From contig JAHLTZ010000007.1 of assembly GCA_025786725.1 (NCBI GenBank), positions 496,001 through 560,000 on the forward strand: 64,000 bases of DNA, written 5' to 3'. The first letter of the stretch is position 1, and each line of letters begins with the position of its first letter. The notes beneath the pieces are model-generated. The model was given only the letters and a program-made list of their open reading frames with translations. It was not told the origin of the DNA and did no database searches. The stretch is from Syncephalis fuscata. Lineage: Eukaryota > Zoopagomycota > Zoopagomycetes > Zoopagales > Piptocephalidaceae. Shown in pieces: positions 51,022 to 62,321 of the stretch. Both the position numbers and the translations under genes were made by a program.

Positions 51022-52127
51022 TCAACGGGAATTAATCAATAAGCCTTTAAGAACTGTTGGAAGCATGGGTTTGATCTGAGCTTCATTGTAGCCAAAACGC
51101 ATATAAAAACCAGTAACCAATTCTGTCACTGCCTTGTCAAATCTTTGTGTTTGTGCCTTATATGCACCATTTCCGAAGAAACCAACAGATTTAACATCTA
51201 AAAAGCCATTCGACTTGATAAATTTAACCTCGTGTTCACCGATAATAGTGACAGCTAATCATTAAATTAGTATCATTGCTATATGCTTTTATATAACTTA
51301 CTTGATCTGTCCATATTGTAATACCATCCCATTCTTTTTAAAAGATCAAAAGCTATAGCATATATGGTTAGTTTTACTCCAAAAAATGTTTTGAATACCT
51401 ACCCTTTTTAAGCTTATTAACAAAGTTCTGTATATAAACTTGTGCTAGTCTAGGATCTTTAGATTTATTAGCAGAAACCTGTTTAAATCTATCAGCAACA
51501 GCATAAAGATCTTCAGTAACGGTGTATGGCATCACCAAATAACAAGTAATGCTTTGACCGCGCGGATATTGTTTAACAGGACAGTTAAGAACACTCTTGG
51601 CTTCATTATCTGCTGGCGTATTGAATTTTGGATCCATGCATTTCTATCCTTACAATTAGACAGGTTATTAAAAAAAGTAGCAATTATTTCTTACCGTATA
51701 AAAGTTATAGGGGGCTATAGTCTTATCATTGATACCCGCGCACTGAACTTCAGCAGATTTTCCATTTAATTTTCCAAAAGCGCTCATCGTAGTTGTACCT
51801 GAGCTAGTAAGAATGAGTCCATTTTCGCCAAATGCTCCTGCTTTTCCAGCTGGATATCCAAAAAACGAATTGGTTTCTAAATTATGATACAGTTAGTATT
51901 ATTGCAGCATGGTATATACAACCACTTACTCTTGTCCCATCCTAATGCTCTGGAGCTATTTGGTTATTTGCCCCACCAACTGGTGTAACTTGTGCTCCAC
52001 CAGCGGGCGCTACTTGTGTTCCACCAAAAAATGGCATTCTTGCTTCGGCAACGTTCTGCATAGTTGAAACCAGCAACAGCATGGCAGTGACGGTTGGGAA
52101 ACTAAGTTTTTTCGCAAGCATCATCAT
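51022..52127 (-). CDS. secreted protein of unknown function
   Basis: The ATG at 52127 opens a signal peptide (AKKLSFPTVTAMLLLVST, then MQNVAEA). It is followed by a repeat of VAPAGGAQ / VTPVGGAN type. Further exons give NSFFGYPAGKAGAFGENGLI and KSAEVQCAGINDKTIAPYNF (about 51880-51700), then MDPKFNTPADNEAKSVLNCP and RGQSITCYLVMPYTV (about 51637-51510). The last exon gives EVKFIKSNGFLDVKSVGFF and ends LLINSR at 51022. Four or so cysteines suggest disulfides. In exon 1 the straight reading hits TAG at about 51945. Either a 59-nt intron with a weak GTGGAG donor removes it or one base is missing. I recognise no family; an extracellular role is inferred from the signal peptide. Confidence 0.6.
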
Positions 52128-53970
52128 GTTGAATGGTTGTTTTCTAGTATCGATCTACGAGGTTTTAGAAAAGACTTTTAAAAGGCGTCGATGATAATGA
52201 TGTTTTAAAAGCGGTTGTCGTCGATGTGAAGAGTGTTAGAATAAAGTGAACTGTTTGCTTGAAAGCAGGCGCTTATTTATAGTAAATAGTCGATCATGAC
52301 AGCTGGTATACACTGTTTTCACTAAGCAAGTATGGAGTTATGTGCGTATGTAACATCGTTTGAATTAAACCAATAAACAGGTATTATCGGTGTCAAGTAA
52401 CAAAATATGGAAGTACAAAACTCAATACAAAACTTCAGGAATCAAATGTTTCAAGATTATACTACTTTGGTTAGTGATCAGTACAAATATGATGTAGTGT
52501 AGGTATAAATGTTTAAAAATAAATGAGTGATTGCAAGTATAATTTAAATTACATAAATAAAATATTTCTTGAATTATAAGAGATTTTCTACCAAGGCTTG
52601 ATTGTTATTATAATTTCTACATTGTCTTAGTGATTTATAAACTGGATGAAACGGCCAACGTGGTAATTTTTATCTTTGCAGCAATCTACGAAAAATTGCT
52701 AGTTTTATTCCACACAAAGCCCTCTTCCCCTTAAATCATCCCTTCAGTTCTATGGTTGAACATACCCCGAAAACACCGCGAGTCTAAAATACATCCATTC
52801 AAGCTCAAGCAACAATGAAAGGAATAAAAAATTACGGCTAAACGTAAACAGTTGCCATTATTTAATGTTTGCTAGTTTAAGCAATGTTTTTACAGTATGC
52901 TTAATAGCAAATAAATAAACTTTTGTTCATATATAATTTGAAGTATATAATTTATTTAGCAAATAAAAACTTATGCAATTGCTTTTTTGTTTTTGGAATT
53001 GCCATTAATGCAATATGCTGCTAGTCTTACCGCTTTTGAGAAAGAATAGACTGGATGCTACTAGTTTAAAAGTATTTGATATTTTAATTTACTCACATTT
53101 TACGTCTCTAAAAAACTCGAATAAATTTACTTAAATCCATTATTATTACTTAGTCTTTGAATTTATTTCTATTGATTCCAATGATTTTAACTAAAAACGA
53201 TTTATTTTATTGCAATTTAAAGCTGTGCGCTTCTATCATACAATCAAATTGGCAATTATAACAGTTTTATTAACAAGATGCATTCATGCCAAAAAACGTA
53301 TCTCAAGTTTTTAATCTATTTAGCATGGCTTGCACACTTAATAATAAACTAATTGAATTTTATTCCAGTATGCTTGCGATGGTACTCAAAACCAATTTCT
53401 TAATCATTAGCTTATAATTTCCAAGAATATGAAGAACAGATTAAAGGGACCCTGATGGGAATAAATCTTAGTTAAAGTAAAACAAAGCTTAATTTGAGCT
53501 TTGTCGATTCATGTAATTTAATCAAATAGCAACAATGTAAAAGCAGGCACAGCTCAAAATTCCATTCATAAAGCGAAAATATTGTATTTTTGGCTATAAA
53601 TCAATATGTACTAAGCTTCAGTCTAGTATCTTTATGATTTCTTTCTTATATCGTATATATATCAACACTATTAATGCAGATTAGACACATTTAAAGTGTA
53701 TAAAACATTTACGCATCACGCTTCATTCACAACTACTATTTAGGCATAATTTCTAAGCATCTAAAATACAATTAAGCACATAAATGGGCGTTGCAATAGG
53801 GATTAATCAGCAGGCCAATCACGTGCTATTCAAGCACACAATTTAGGACACAAATGCTACAAGTATAGCGACATAACTGTCAGTATATTTGTACATGGCA
53901 TTTCCCTAGTTTGTATTGCGCATAACGTTTTTCCTTTTTGTTCTTTTATTAGTTTAAATTTTACTTGGTG
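52128..53970. other. 1.8 kb intergenic region with no supported gene
   Basis: Very AT-rich sequence with many short A and T runs. No open frame of protein-like composition, no RNA gene and no ordered repeat was seen. Confidence 0.4.
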
Positions 53971-55924
53971 ATGCTTTCGTCACTGCGCAGCAGCGATAGG
54001 ACATGTCATCGACTTTCTATCTTACCTGACCTCGTTATTGAACGCATTCTATACCATGTCGACCATTTATCTGATGCATTTTCTTTCGCAGCTACTTGCC
54101 GTGACATCCGTTTCCTTTCGTTGAAAGCAGCTCTTACTGGAAATTTCAGTACCAAAAACAATTCGGCTACTCGATAGAAGAAAACAATTGGGTAAAATGG
54201 CAACGAACACGACAAGAATCATTTGGAGCCCCTTGTAAAATTAATCCGAACGAAATCAATCACAATAAAACAAATGATGATGTATCTGTTTGTTGGTATC
54301 TGCTACTATGCCGTCGTGGCATTCTGGAACGGCAATGGAAGAAATGTCGCTGGCGGCCTGGTGGTGTACGAGTACAAAAACCAGATGATTCGACACATTT
54401 GACAATAAATAAAACATCAATAGAAGACATAAGCATAGCTAGACTTCAACTTATTGGAAATGATGAAAGGTTTCTTCTGTTGGCCGATCACATTCGCGCC
54501 GGCTAATCGTTGTGGAGCCAGAGTCACCTGCTCGAATGGTTGAACTTGAGCAGCCAACAGATATTACAGAAAACGTATGGCCAGTCAAGCTAGGATCGAT
54601 AACATTTGGTAGATATTGGATGGCAGCCAGCATGGTTGATACTGGTGTAATATGTATTTGGCAACTGAAAGATGGCAGCTTGATGGAGCAATTGCCAACG
54701 CCGTGGAAAATGCCAAACATCACTTCTTTATACAACTGGCTTCTTGTGCAGCCAGACCGACAAGACAATGACGCAAATGACTGTGCTTTTTTCAAAAGCT
54801 CCCGGTGTGCTTGTCAGCTACGTGGCATTGATGCGAGTACACATGCAATTGTATATCACATTTCACAAAACAACATTCCTATTACAGTTGTTGATTGGCC
54901 ATCAACAGTAGATATATTAACAAAAAAAAATCGGCCTCGATATGCTTTATTGCCAAGTAGCAAGGCTGATGGACCAGTTGAATTATCCGCATATATTTCA
55001 GTTAATGCAGTCATATATTGGGCGTATTTTCAAGCAAATCCATTAAATTACAGCTATACACAGGCGATAAAAATCACCGAACTTGACATGGTATCAACCA
55101 GCTTAAAGGAACAGTACTAAAGGAGGGGCACTTTAGTGTATCTGCTCCTTTATTAGGCGACATTGTCTGCTGGCCTTTAGGATCAGGAGATGGACTAAAC
55201 AATGAAGAGCGTGTACTATTATTAGATTCTTATGGCGACGAGGTTAATGAACGCTATTTTTTTATTCGAATCAATACTGCTAATACACGAAGCAAACCAT
55301 CCGATACCGAATGCTTGAAGTAGCAGAACGACTCAAGGAAATACAGACAACAGTGTTGTGGATGAAGAAAATATTTTGGAAATAGAGCGTCAAAATTGGA
55401 TTGGTGTCCATTCGCTCACGACAGGTGAATTGGTGTGGCAACGTGCAATGCGTGGGGAGTGTCGTGGACGATTATTGCCATCGATCAAAAACAAAGTCAT
55501 TTTGTGCACGTTTGATCGTGGAGCCTTTTTGCTAGGCATGGAAAACGGTGAAATTACGCGTGTATTTCGTGCAACTGGTGGCCGGTTGGCATTGCATCCC
55601 GTCCATGCAATTGGCTCAGTGTGTGTTATCTGGGCCAAAGACGGCAAGTCTGTATTTTGCATTGACATTGGTCGACAACGAGCCGCTCGGCGGTCTTTAC
55701 CAGATTATTGGTCAACGGCCAAAGACTCTACTAGCTTAATTTTAGATACTAGTACTGATGAACAACATAAGCAATTTGCGGCAGGAGCATCGTTTCTTGC
55801 CATGGTAAAAGGCGATTCTGTCGTTGGATTTATTTTCACAACCGTAAAAAATAAAAATACGCTTTATTCATTAACTTTTGAACGTATTAACACGCCAAAT
55901 TATTTTTTGGTAAATATAGAATAA
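53971..55924 (+). CDS. F-box protein with beta-propeller-like C-terminus, frame broken at several places
   Basis: The ATG at 53971 opens an F-box-like N-terminus (LSILPDLVIERILYHVDHLS, then FSFAATCRDIRFLS). That is the usual Skp1-binding motif of SCF ubiquitin ligase receptors. The remainder reads like blades of a beta-propeller, for example GRYWMAASMVDTGVICIWQL (about 54610) and GVHSLTTGELVWQRAMRG (about 55400). The gene has no intron. Open segments in different frames join with one-base shifts near 54120, 54493 and 55095, all in the same direction, and near 55315 by either one +1 or two -1 shifts. Each segment is free of stops for 60-200 codons, unlike an old pseudogene. It is therefore either a very young pseudogene, a gene with sequence errors, or one that is recoded. 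Confidence 0.6.
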
Positions 55925-57455
55925 ACATAAGTTTATAACCTTGCAGATATTCTGTATATCAAAAGTTATTGCTTTAGGATAATTGCTGTAATTTAATATG
56001 ATTGCTGCCAACGACATAAAGCAATAAATATGTTATCGATTTGATAGTATTTTATTTTAGTTTCTATTGATTTCAAATATATAGCCACAAGTTATTAATT
56101 TTATATAATTCAAATAAATCAGCAAAAAGTGAATAGCTATTGGCGATAGATTATAGCCTGTTTATGCGCACGCATATGCTTAGCTGAGCCCTGTCACTTG
56201 CCACTCAGCTCCATGTTTAATGGAAAAAATGCTATTAGACATGATCATTTGACCATTAGGTAATCATCAATGGTTTAATGGATTGTTTAATAATAGTGTA
56301 ATGGCAATGGCATAATAAATAAAATAGCTAATTCACTAATCCATTGACGTTATTATCAAAATGGATAGTATGATGTAATTGTAATATTCTAATATCTGCA
56401 AAAAAGCTATTTTATTTAATTGATAAAAAGAATACTTATAAATAGCATGGTGATACAAATCAAGTGCCTAAATGACGTATTGCGCTGTTTTTTTAACTTC
56501 AACATCTGTCATGATTTTTTATAAATCGGCATAAAATCCAAAAGATGACGTTAAAAAAGCAATACCAATCGAAAGGTTGGCATAAGAAAAGTATAGGCAA
56601 TTCTTTCATGCTCGTATACTGTCATTTACACTACAGGTTTCTGAATGACATAACCTTAGCTTTTTCCCGGGATCAAGCAGGTTTTATGGTAGTACAAGGC
56701 TATTGTCGTGCGCATAAAACGTTGTTTTATGTTCTCTTTTCCAATTAAAACGTTCTTTATTCCCATTATAGCTCAGTAATGCGCGCCGTGTGTACTTACA
56801 TTTTCACAGTGCCAAGCTGCACTTTACCGAATAGCAGTACTACGCTAAAGATCTACGAAGCAGCACGGCCACACAAGGGAAAGTGAGCAAATAGCAGAAA
56901 GTGGCAATAATATTGGGAGCAGCATCAGATTATGCTTGAAGCACAGCATAAGACAAGGACTGTACTACCACCAACTAGCAGCAGCATTAATATGACACAG
57001 TTTTGGCCATAGAAAAGCTAGCAATCATAAGTAGCAACTAATGAGGCCTTAAGAATCTAATTAGAAGCTATGCTTTGCTGTTAGGCTTCAGAGGGCAGAA
57101 TGGGCAGTTTTCTACGCATGAACGTAAAACCGCTTTTAATAAGTGTTAGAAATCCAACGAAAACTTCAATGCGCCGCAAGTGCTACCATGTCTTCCTGAA
57201 ATGTTCATGATTGTCTTATTGCCATGCTGGTAATACAAATTAGGCGTGACCTGCTGCTTTGATGTCTTCATTTGCGGAGAGCGTGTCACCGTTCCCATTT
57301 TAAATTTACCTTAGCGGTTTGTAACGGTCCATTGAATAAAAGTAGCACGGTATCCACTGCCATAATGGCTTCGTTTTGTACCATCATATACCTACCTATC
57401 CACCTAATTACTCACTGATCCACCTCCGTAATTTTTCTTGCTATTTTCTTGCATA
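55925..57455. other. 1.5 kb intergenic region with no supported gene
   Basis: No supported gene. An open frame at 56545-56748 has unremarkable composition. The part before the 7TM-RGS gene (57370-57450) is C/T-rich, as for other promoters here. Confidence 0.4.
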
Positions 57456-59148
57456 ATGGCACAAAGTGCATCTGATGAGATGCTGCACCTACCGATGCTA
57501 GCCATCTATGCCGCAATACTTGGAGTGGCTCTGGTGTATTATATCACCATCGCCATCCTATTCATCCGATGTCGTCCGCTTCAGGCAATGCGCCGCCGCT
57601 CCATGACACTGGCCATGCTATCAATGGTCGTTTCAGTCATTGTGACTATTGTTTATTTGCTTGTTGCGCCACTTCGCATGTATATGACATGCTCTGTATC
57701 GATGTGGCTGAGCTATCTTCTTTTACCCGCCAGTGTTGTGCTTGTTGGTTCGCGAGCTCTTAACTTGGCAGTAGTGCGCCGGTCGCATGAGGCTGCCGTT
57801 CTACGTGTTGAAGAGTCGGTTGCCGCACAGGAGGCCGACGTGAAAAAGCAGGTGATGGAGCGCCAACCAGCAAACCGATCATCACAAGACAATAGCCAGA
57901 TACATCCCTGGGCATCTAATGGGCCTGCCGACATGGAAGAGGGCAGTGCCAATGCCTGGCAGGCTAAAAACAACGGCGCCTACTCATCTACAACATTAGC
58001 ATCGCCGAGAATTACCACAGGACTAATAAGATCAAAAAAGTCGGCCGCCGTAAGCCGATGGTTTTTGCGCCATCTGTACATGTTTAGTGTGAAAGCATTG
58101 ATCATATATTTTAGCCTTTCGTTGCGCTAATAGCCATTTACCTACTTGCTGTACAATTTATTCAATTTGACAATGCTACTGGCATTGCATTGAATGAATG
58201 GCCACGCAATGATTGTGAAATGCGTTGGGAATATCACGCATTGCATGGCTTTGTAATGTTGCTTATTGTCCTAGGATTAATGTCGTTTGCTCTGTTGCTG
58301 ATACGTCAAAAACTACATGATGATGCGCAAGATATGCGAACACACGGCCAAGAACTTATGCTTTCTGTAGTTTCATGGACTGCTATACTTTCCATCTATA
58401 TAGCTTTAGCTTTGACAGCGGAGCAAACAAAGGGTGGACGTGACCCGCGTGTCTTCCCTGCCACGAATCTTTTTGTTATTGGCTGTTTCCTGGACCATGT
58501 AGTTAGTGTCGCTTGGCCGACTTACCGCGCCTATTTTAACCTGGGTAATGCTGGCTGGCGTAATATTAATGCCAGTACAATTGCTGGCGTCAAATCGATT
58601 CAAATCACAGGATCGCGAGCACAGTTCCAAAAACTGCTATCTGATCCAAAACGTTTCCGCGAGGTAAGCTATACTAGGTGTAATATTTGCACATTCTGTA
58701 TCTAATTTTTATTTATTAGTTTAAACTTTTTTCAATTCGCAATATGAGTGTGGAAAATGCATTCTTTTACGATGCATGCCGTTCCTTATTAAAATCCTCA
58801 GAACTCCACGATATTGCCTTGACCGAGGGCAATGCCGACCCGGGCTACAAAGATCGATTGGTTCGTCGACTTATGTGGCTGTATACAACCTTCCTTCGCG
58901 CCAGTGCAGATATGGAAGTTAATTTATTGGGTACTACACGGCGACGTTTAGAACGGGCAGCGCGCGACGGCGTTCTAGACATACCGATTATGAAGAAAGC
59001 TATGAACGAAGTTGAAGAATTAATGTTCTACGACACCTATCAACGCTACTTGAGACAGCACGGCGATGAAGTCGATAGCGATGTTGGCAATGAAACAACC
59101 ACATCAGTTACTGAAATGACAAACGTCAAGCATAAACATAGTAGTTAG
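57456..59148 (+). CDS. 7TM-RGS protein, copy 1
   Basis: The ATG at 57456 opens MAQSASDEMLHLPMLAIYAA. The N-terminal part has several membrane spans (AAILGVALVYYITIAILFI, TLAMLSMVVSVIVTIVYLLV, WLSYLLLPASVVLVGS). A cytosolic loop rich in polar residues follows, then more spans (FVMLLIVLGLMSFALLLI, SVVSWTAILSIYIALAL). After an intron (58663-58720) comes an RGS domain: FKLFSIRNMSVENAFFYDAC and LVRRLMWLYTTFLRASADME (about 58725-58920). RGS domains speed GTP hydrolysis by G-alpha; fusion to a receptor-like 7TM bundle is known in plants (RGS1) and some fungi. One frame correction is needed near 58120, where ALIIYFSLS must continue as VALIAIYLLAVQF. The stop is at 59146-59148. Confidence 0.78.
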
Positions 59149-62100
59149 TTAATCTATAACAGCACATATTTTTGGTACCTATAATTTCACTACTTTTAAT
59201 ATATTTGAATTAATAATAATGCTTATAATGACTTTCTTTTACAAAAAAAATATTTTGCTCAGTATAAGACATTTTTCAAACTATAATGATGCTTTAATAT
59301 GTTTAAGTAATTTTAAATTATATGTTGCTATTAACAGCAAACAGTAAGCGTACTTGAGTAAACATATTAATATTAGTTTATTGCTATACATTTATAGTGC
59401 AGAATACTGCAGACAATGCTTATTATTTAACATTTATTAGTACATTTTAATTGTTAAAATATATACAATTATTAGAAATATTGCAATTACATTAATATTA
59501 ATTATTATAAACACTTTCCTACAACAACCTGTTCAGCTAGAATTATAAAAAATTGGGTCTTTGTATTTAATTAATTCTACTTTATAACAGCTATTAGGCA
59601 TATTAATTACTCACATACAATTGATTGATAATAATATACGTTTGCAATTTAATACTACAGTTTTATTGACTCTCTATTGCACTTTATCGATCATACTATA
59701 ATTAAAAGTACGCTTTTAATACGCATTACTTAATTAAAGAAAAATACACAGACATTTTTTTAAAATGAGTCATTTAAATAAATTTATTTTAAAAGTATGA
59801 TAATTTCTTACTTTTCCCTCTTCTAAACAATCATAAGTTTTAGTACAGCACATATTCAACATGGCATATAAACAAATTAGAAATGCTTTTGCCGTGTCAA
59901 AGAAGCTGAAAATAGCAATGATTGAAGTAATAAAGGTGATTTTCAAACGATAAGATTAAAGAAGAACAATGCAAGAGAGTGTTGGAAATAGTGCTTGTAT
60001 TTAACTAGTAATTAATCAACTACTGATAATATCTAAGTAAAATATATGGAATGTACAAGTATATGCAATGAATATATGTTATCAAGTGTAAAAAAGAGAA
60101 ATGAAAAGGGATGACGTAGATTGTATGTTATGCAATCAGTAAACCGCTTTTATAAGACACAAAGCAAAGTGATGAAATAATATAAGTAAACATTTATTTT
60201 TTGTTTTGGTGATCAAATAACTATTTTTAAAACATCTAATCTATTGAACGTGATAATGGGTAGTGAGTGACATCAATCATCAAAATACTCATTATTGTAT
60301 ATTTATTATACAGTATGCATATAATATCACAATATGTATTATTACTATGTATACTCGCCACTTTGCTTGATTAACACTAAAAACATAATCAATTGATATG
60401 GCTTAATTTATTTATAAATAATTTCAATAAAACATAACTTCGTTCATATTCATATTGTTTTTTTACCAATACAACTTAGTAAACAAACTAAGTGAATATG
60501 TCAATTTTTATTCATAAAAGAGTTGGAATCATACCGACAACGGGTATAGATAGCGTATAGCCAATATATAATAAAATGATAACCTTATAATGAATATGTA
60601 ATATTGAACAAGATTGGCAATGTTAAAGTTATTGAGCATATATGCATGAACAGATGACCGACATTAGTCGACATTTGTTAACAATAAATTTAGAACAAAA
60701 ATAAAAAACAGTTTTGGATAGAGAAAGGCTAGGCGATTATAAAATGATATATAGATTGATAAATATACGTAAGAAAGCATATAAAACGATGTTAAAGCTA
60801 TAGTGCTATAATGCAATGAGTGGAATGAGTGAAGTGTAATGGAACACATAAACAATAGAACATATCTAGTATATCGTAGAATGATATATAGTAGTATGGG
60901 ACAGAATGGGAATGATATAGGTGAATAGAGGATACATGTATACTGAATAATAAATTTATGATAATGAGTATTTTGGACCCTGATGTGAATTACTCCCAGT
61001 TTCATGTTTAATAGAAAGTTTAATTTAAAAGTGTAAATGTTATTAATGTAGTCATTTAACATCCAAATTACATTATTTAATTAATAAAGAATGTAATATA
61101 TACGTCATAAAGTGAATCACATTGTACATAAAAAGAATATGAACAAATTAAAATACAGATGAGGGAATTGTTTAAGTGGTGGAATAAAAGAAAGAATAAA
61201 ATCAATAGCATAAAAGCAAATATAATTATAGAATATGCCATCAGTAAAACAATGAGTGTAATAAGAAGAATAGATAACGAACAATAAAGACAAATATATT
61301 CATAGAACAATGTCATTGGTAAAAATAAGAATAAGAACATTAATGCATAAGCAAATGTTATTATCATATAACATGATATTATAATTGACAGCTAAACTTG
61401 TAAGCATTAGATTTAGTATATAAGCACCAATATTTATTAAATGTTAAATAAAATTGTAAACATACCTATTCTAAACTACACCTTTGTAAATAGAACCAAC
61501 TATAATGTTGCAACCCACTGATTATTTTTAGCAAATATATAAGTTGTGTTTATTTAGTATTCTTAATAAAACTGATCACTGTTAGAATACTAAAATACAA
61601 CCTTGTACAACTGGCCTTGTTTGCTTGCGAGTATGATGTTGGGGCATGCAGTAAACTTGATCAAGTACATGTTCATCAAGTAAATTTATAACCGGTTTTT
61701 CCTAAACCGTTTGGATGGCCACATGCAATCTTGTTCACTAAAGTCGTTCTGTGCCGAATAAGCGCTTTCATTCTAATTCTATACCGCCTGATTCATCAAT
61801 ACCTTTGTCATTCATAGTCAAGCCTGCAATGTTACTTTAAGACGTTTAAACGTACTGGTAAAGAGTCATTGCGACTTGCAGGTTTGGTAAAAAGTTGCTT
61901 TTTGCCAATATTAATATCGGCTTAATATCTTTACCATCATTGCCGCTCTCTTTTTGTATTCAGCGCTTACTTCTAGTCAGTCATCATACCTGCTATTCTT
62001 TGTATTGAACTTGTTTGCAGAACATTTTTATAGCCTAGAATCCCGTATTATAATTATATTTGCGCGGTCGCAGGTTCGTCCGCTTGACGTTTTGCGACCG

Positions 62101-62321
62101 CGTTACTTAATATCGACAACTATTTTGTACTGTGTTTATCTTCCACAAAAAATTGATACTAGCCAGTTTATTTCATATTATACTATGGCATTTGCTGTTT
62201 ATCCAAGCAATGGCCTCTGGAAAAAACTAAATATTTTATTAACATCTTCTTTTTGGATCCATTTACTCGCACAACGTCACGAGCGCTGGCGGATCAAAAA
62301 ACACCCGATTCAGCGATAGAT
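59149..62321. other. 3.2 kb intergenic region, part purine-rich, with a GC-rich hairpin
   Basis: This is the longest stretch without a gene. Between about 59880 and 61370 the plus strand is clearly richer in A and G than in T and C. That produces hydrophobic open frames on the minus strand (60664-61062 and 61077-61367) which I regard as artefacts. An open frame at 61954-62319 shows no domain. A GC-rich inverted repeat lies at 62063-62102. A long noncoding transcript is possible but not shown. Confidence 0.4.
62063..62102. repeat. GC-rich 10-bp inverted repeat (hairpin)
   Basis: CGCGGTCGCA at 62063-62072 and TGCGACCGCG at 62093-62102 are exact reverse complements, with a 20-nt loop between them. 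It stands in otherwise AT-rich DNA 220 bases before the start of the second 7TM-RGS gene. It could be an operator-like site, a structured 5' leader element or a terminator of an upstream transcript. Confidence 0.7.

Noticed and set aside
60664-61367. Two hydrophobic open frames on the minus strand
   Set aside because: Their Phe/Leu/Ile/Tyr-rich composition is what the complement of a purine-rich AT-rich strand gives by chance. There is no domain or conserved block.
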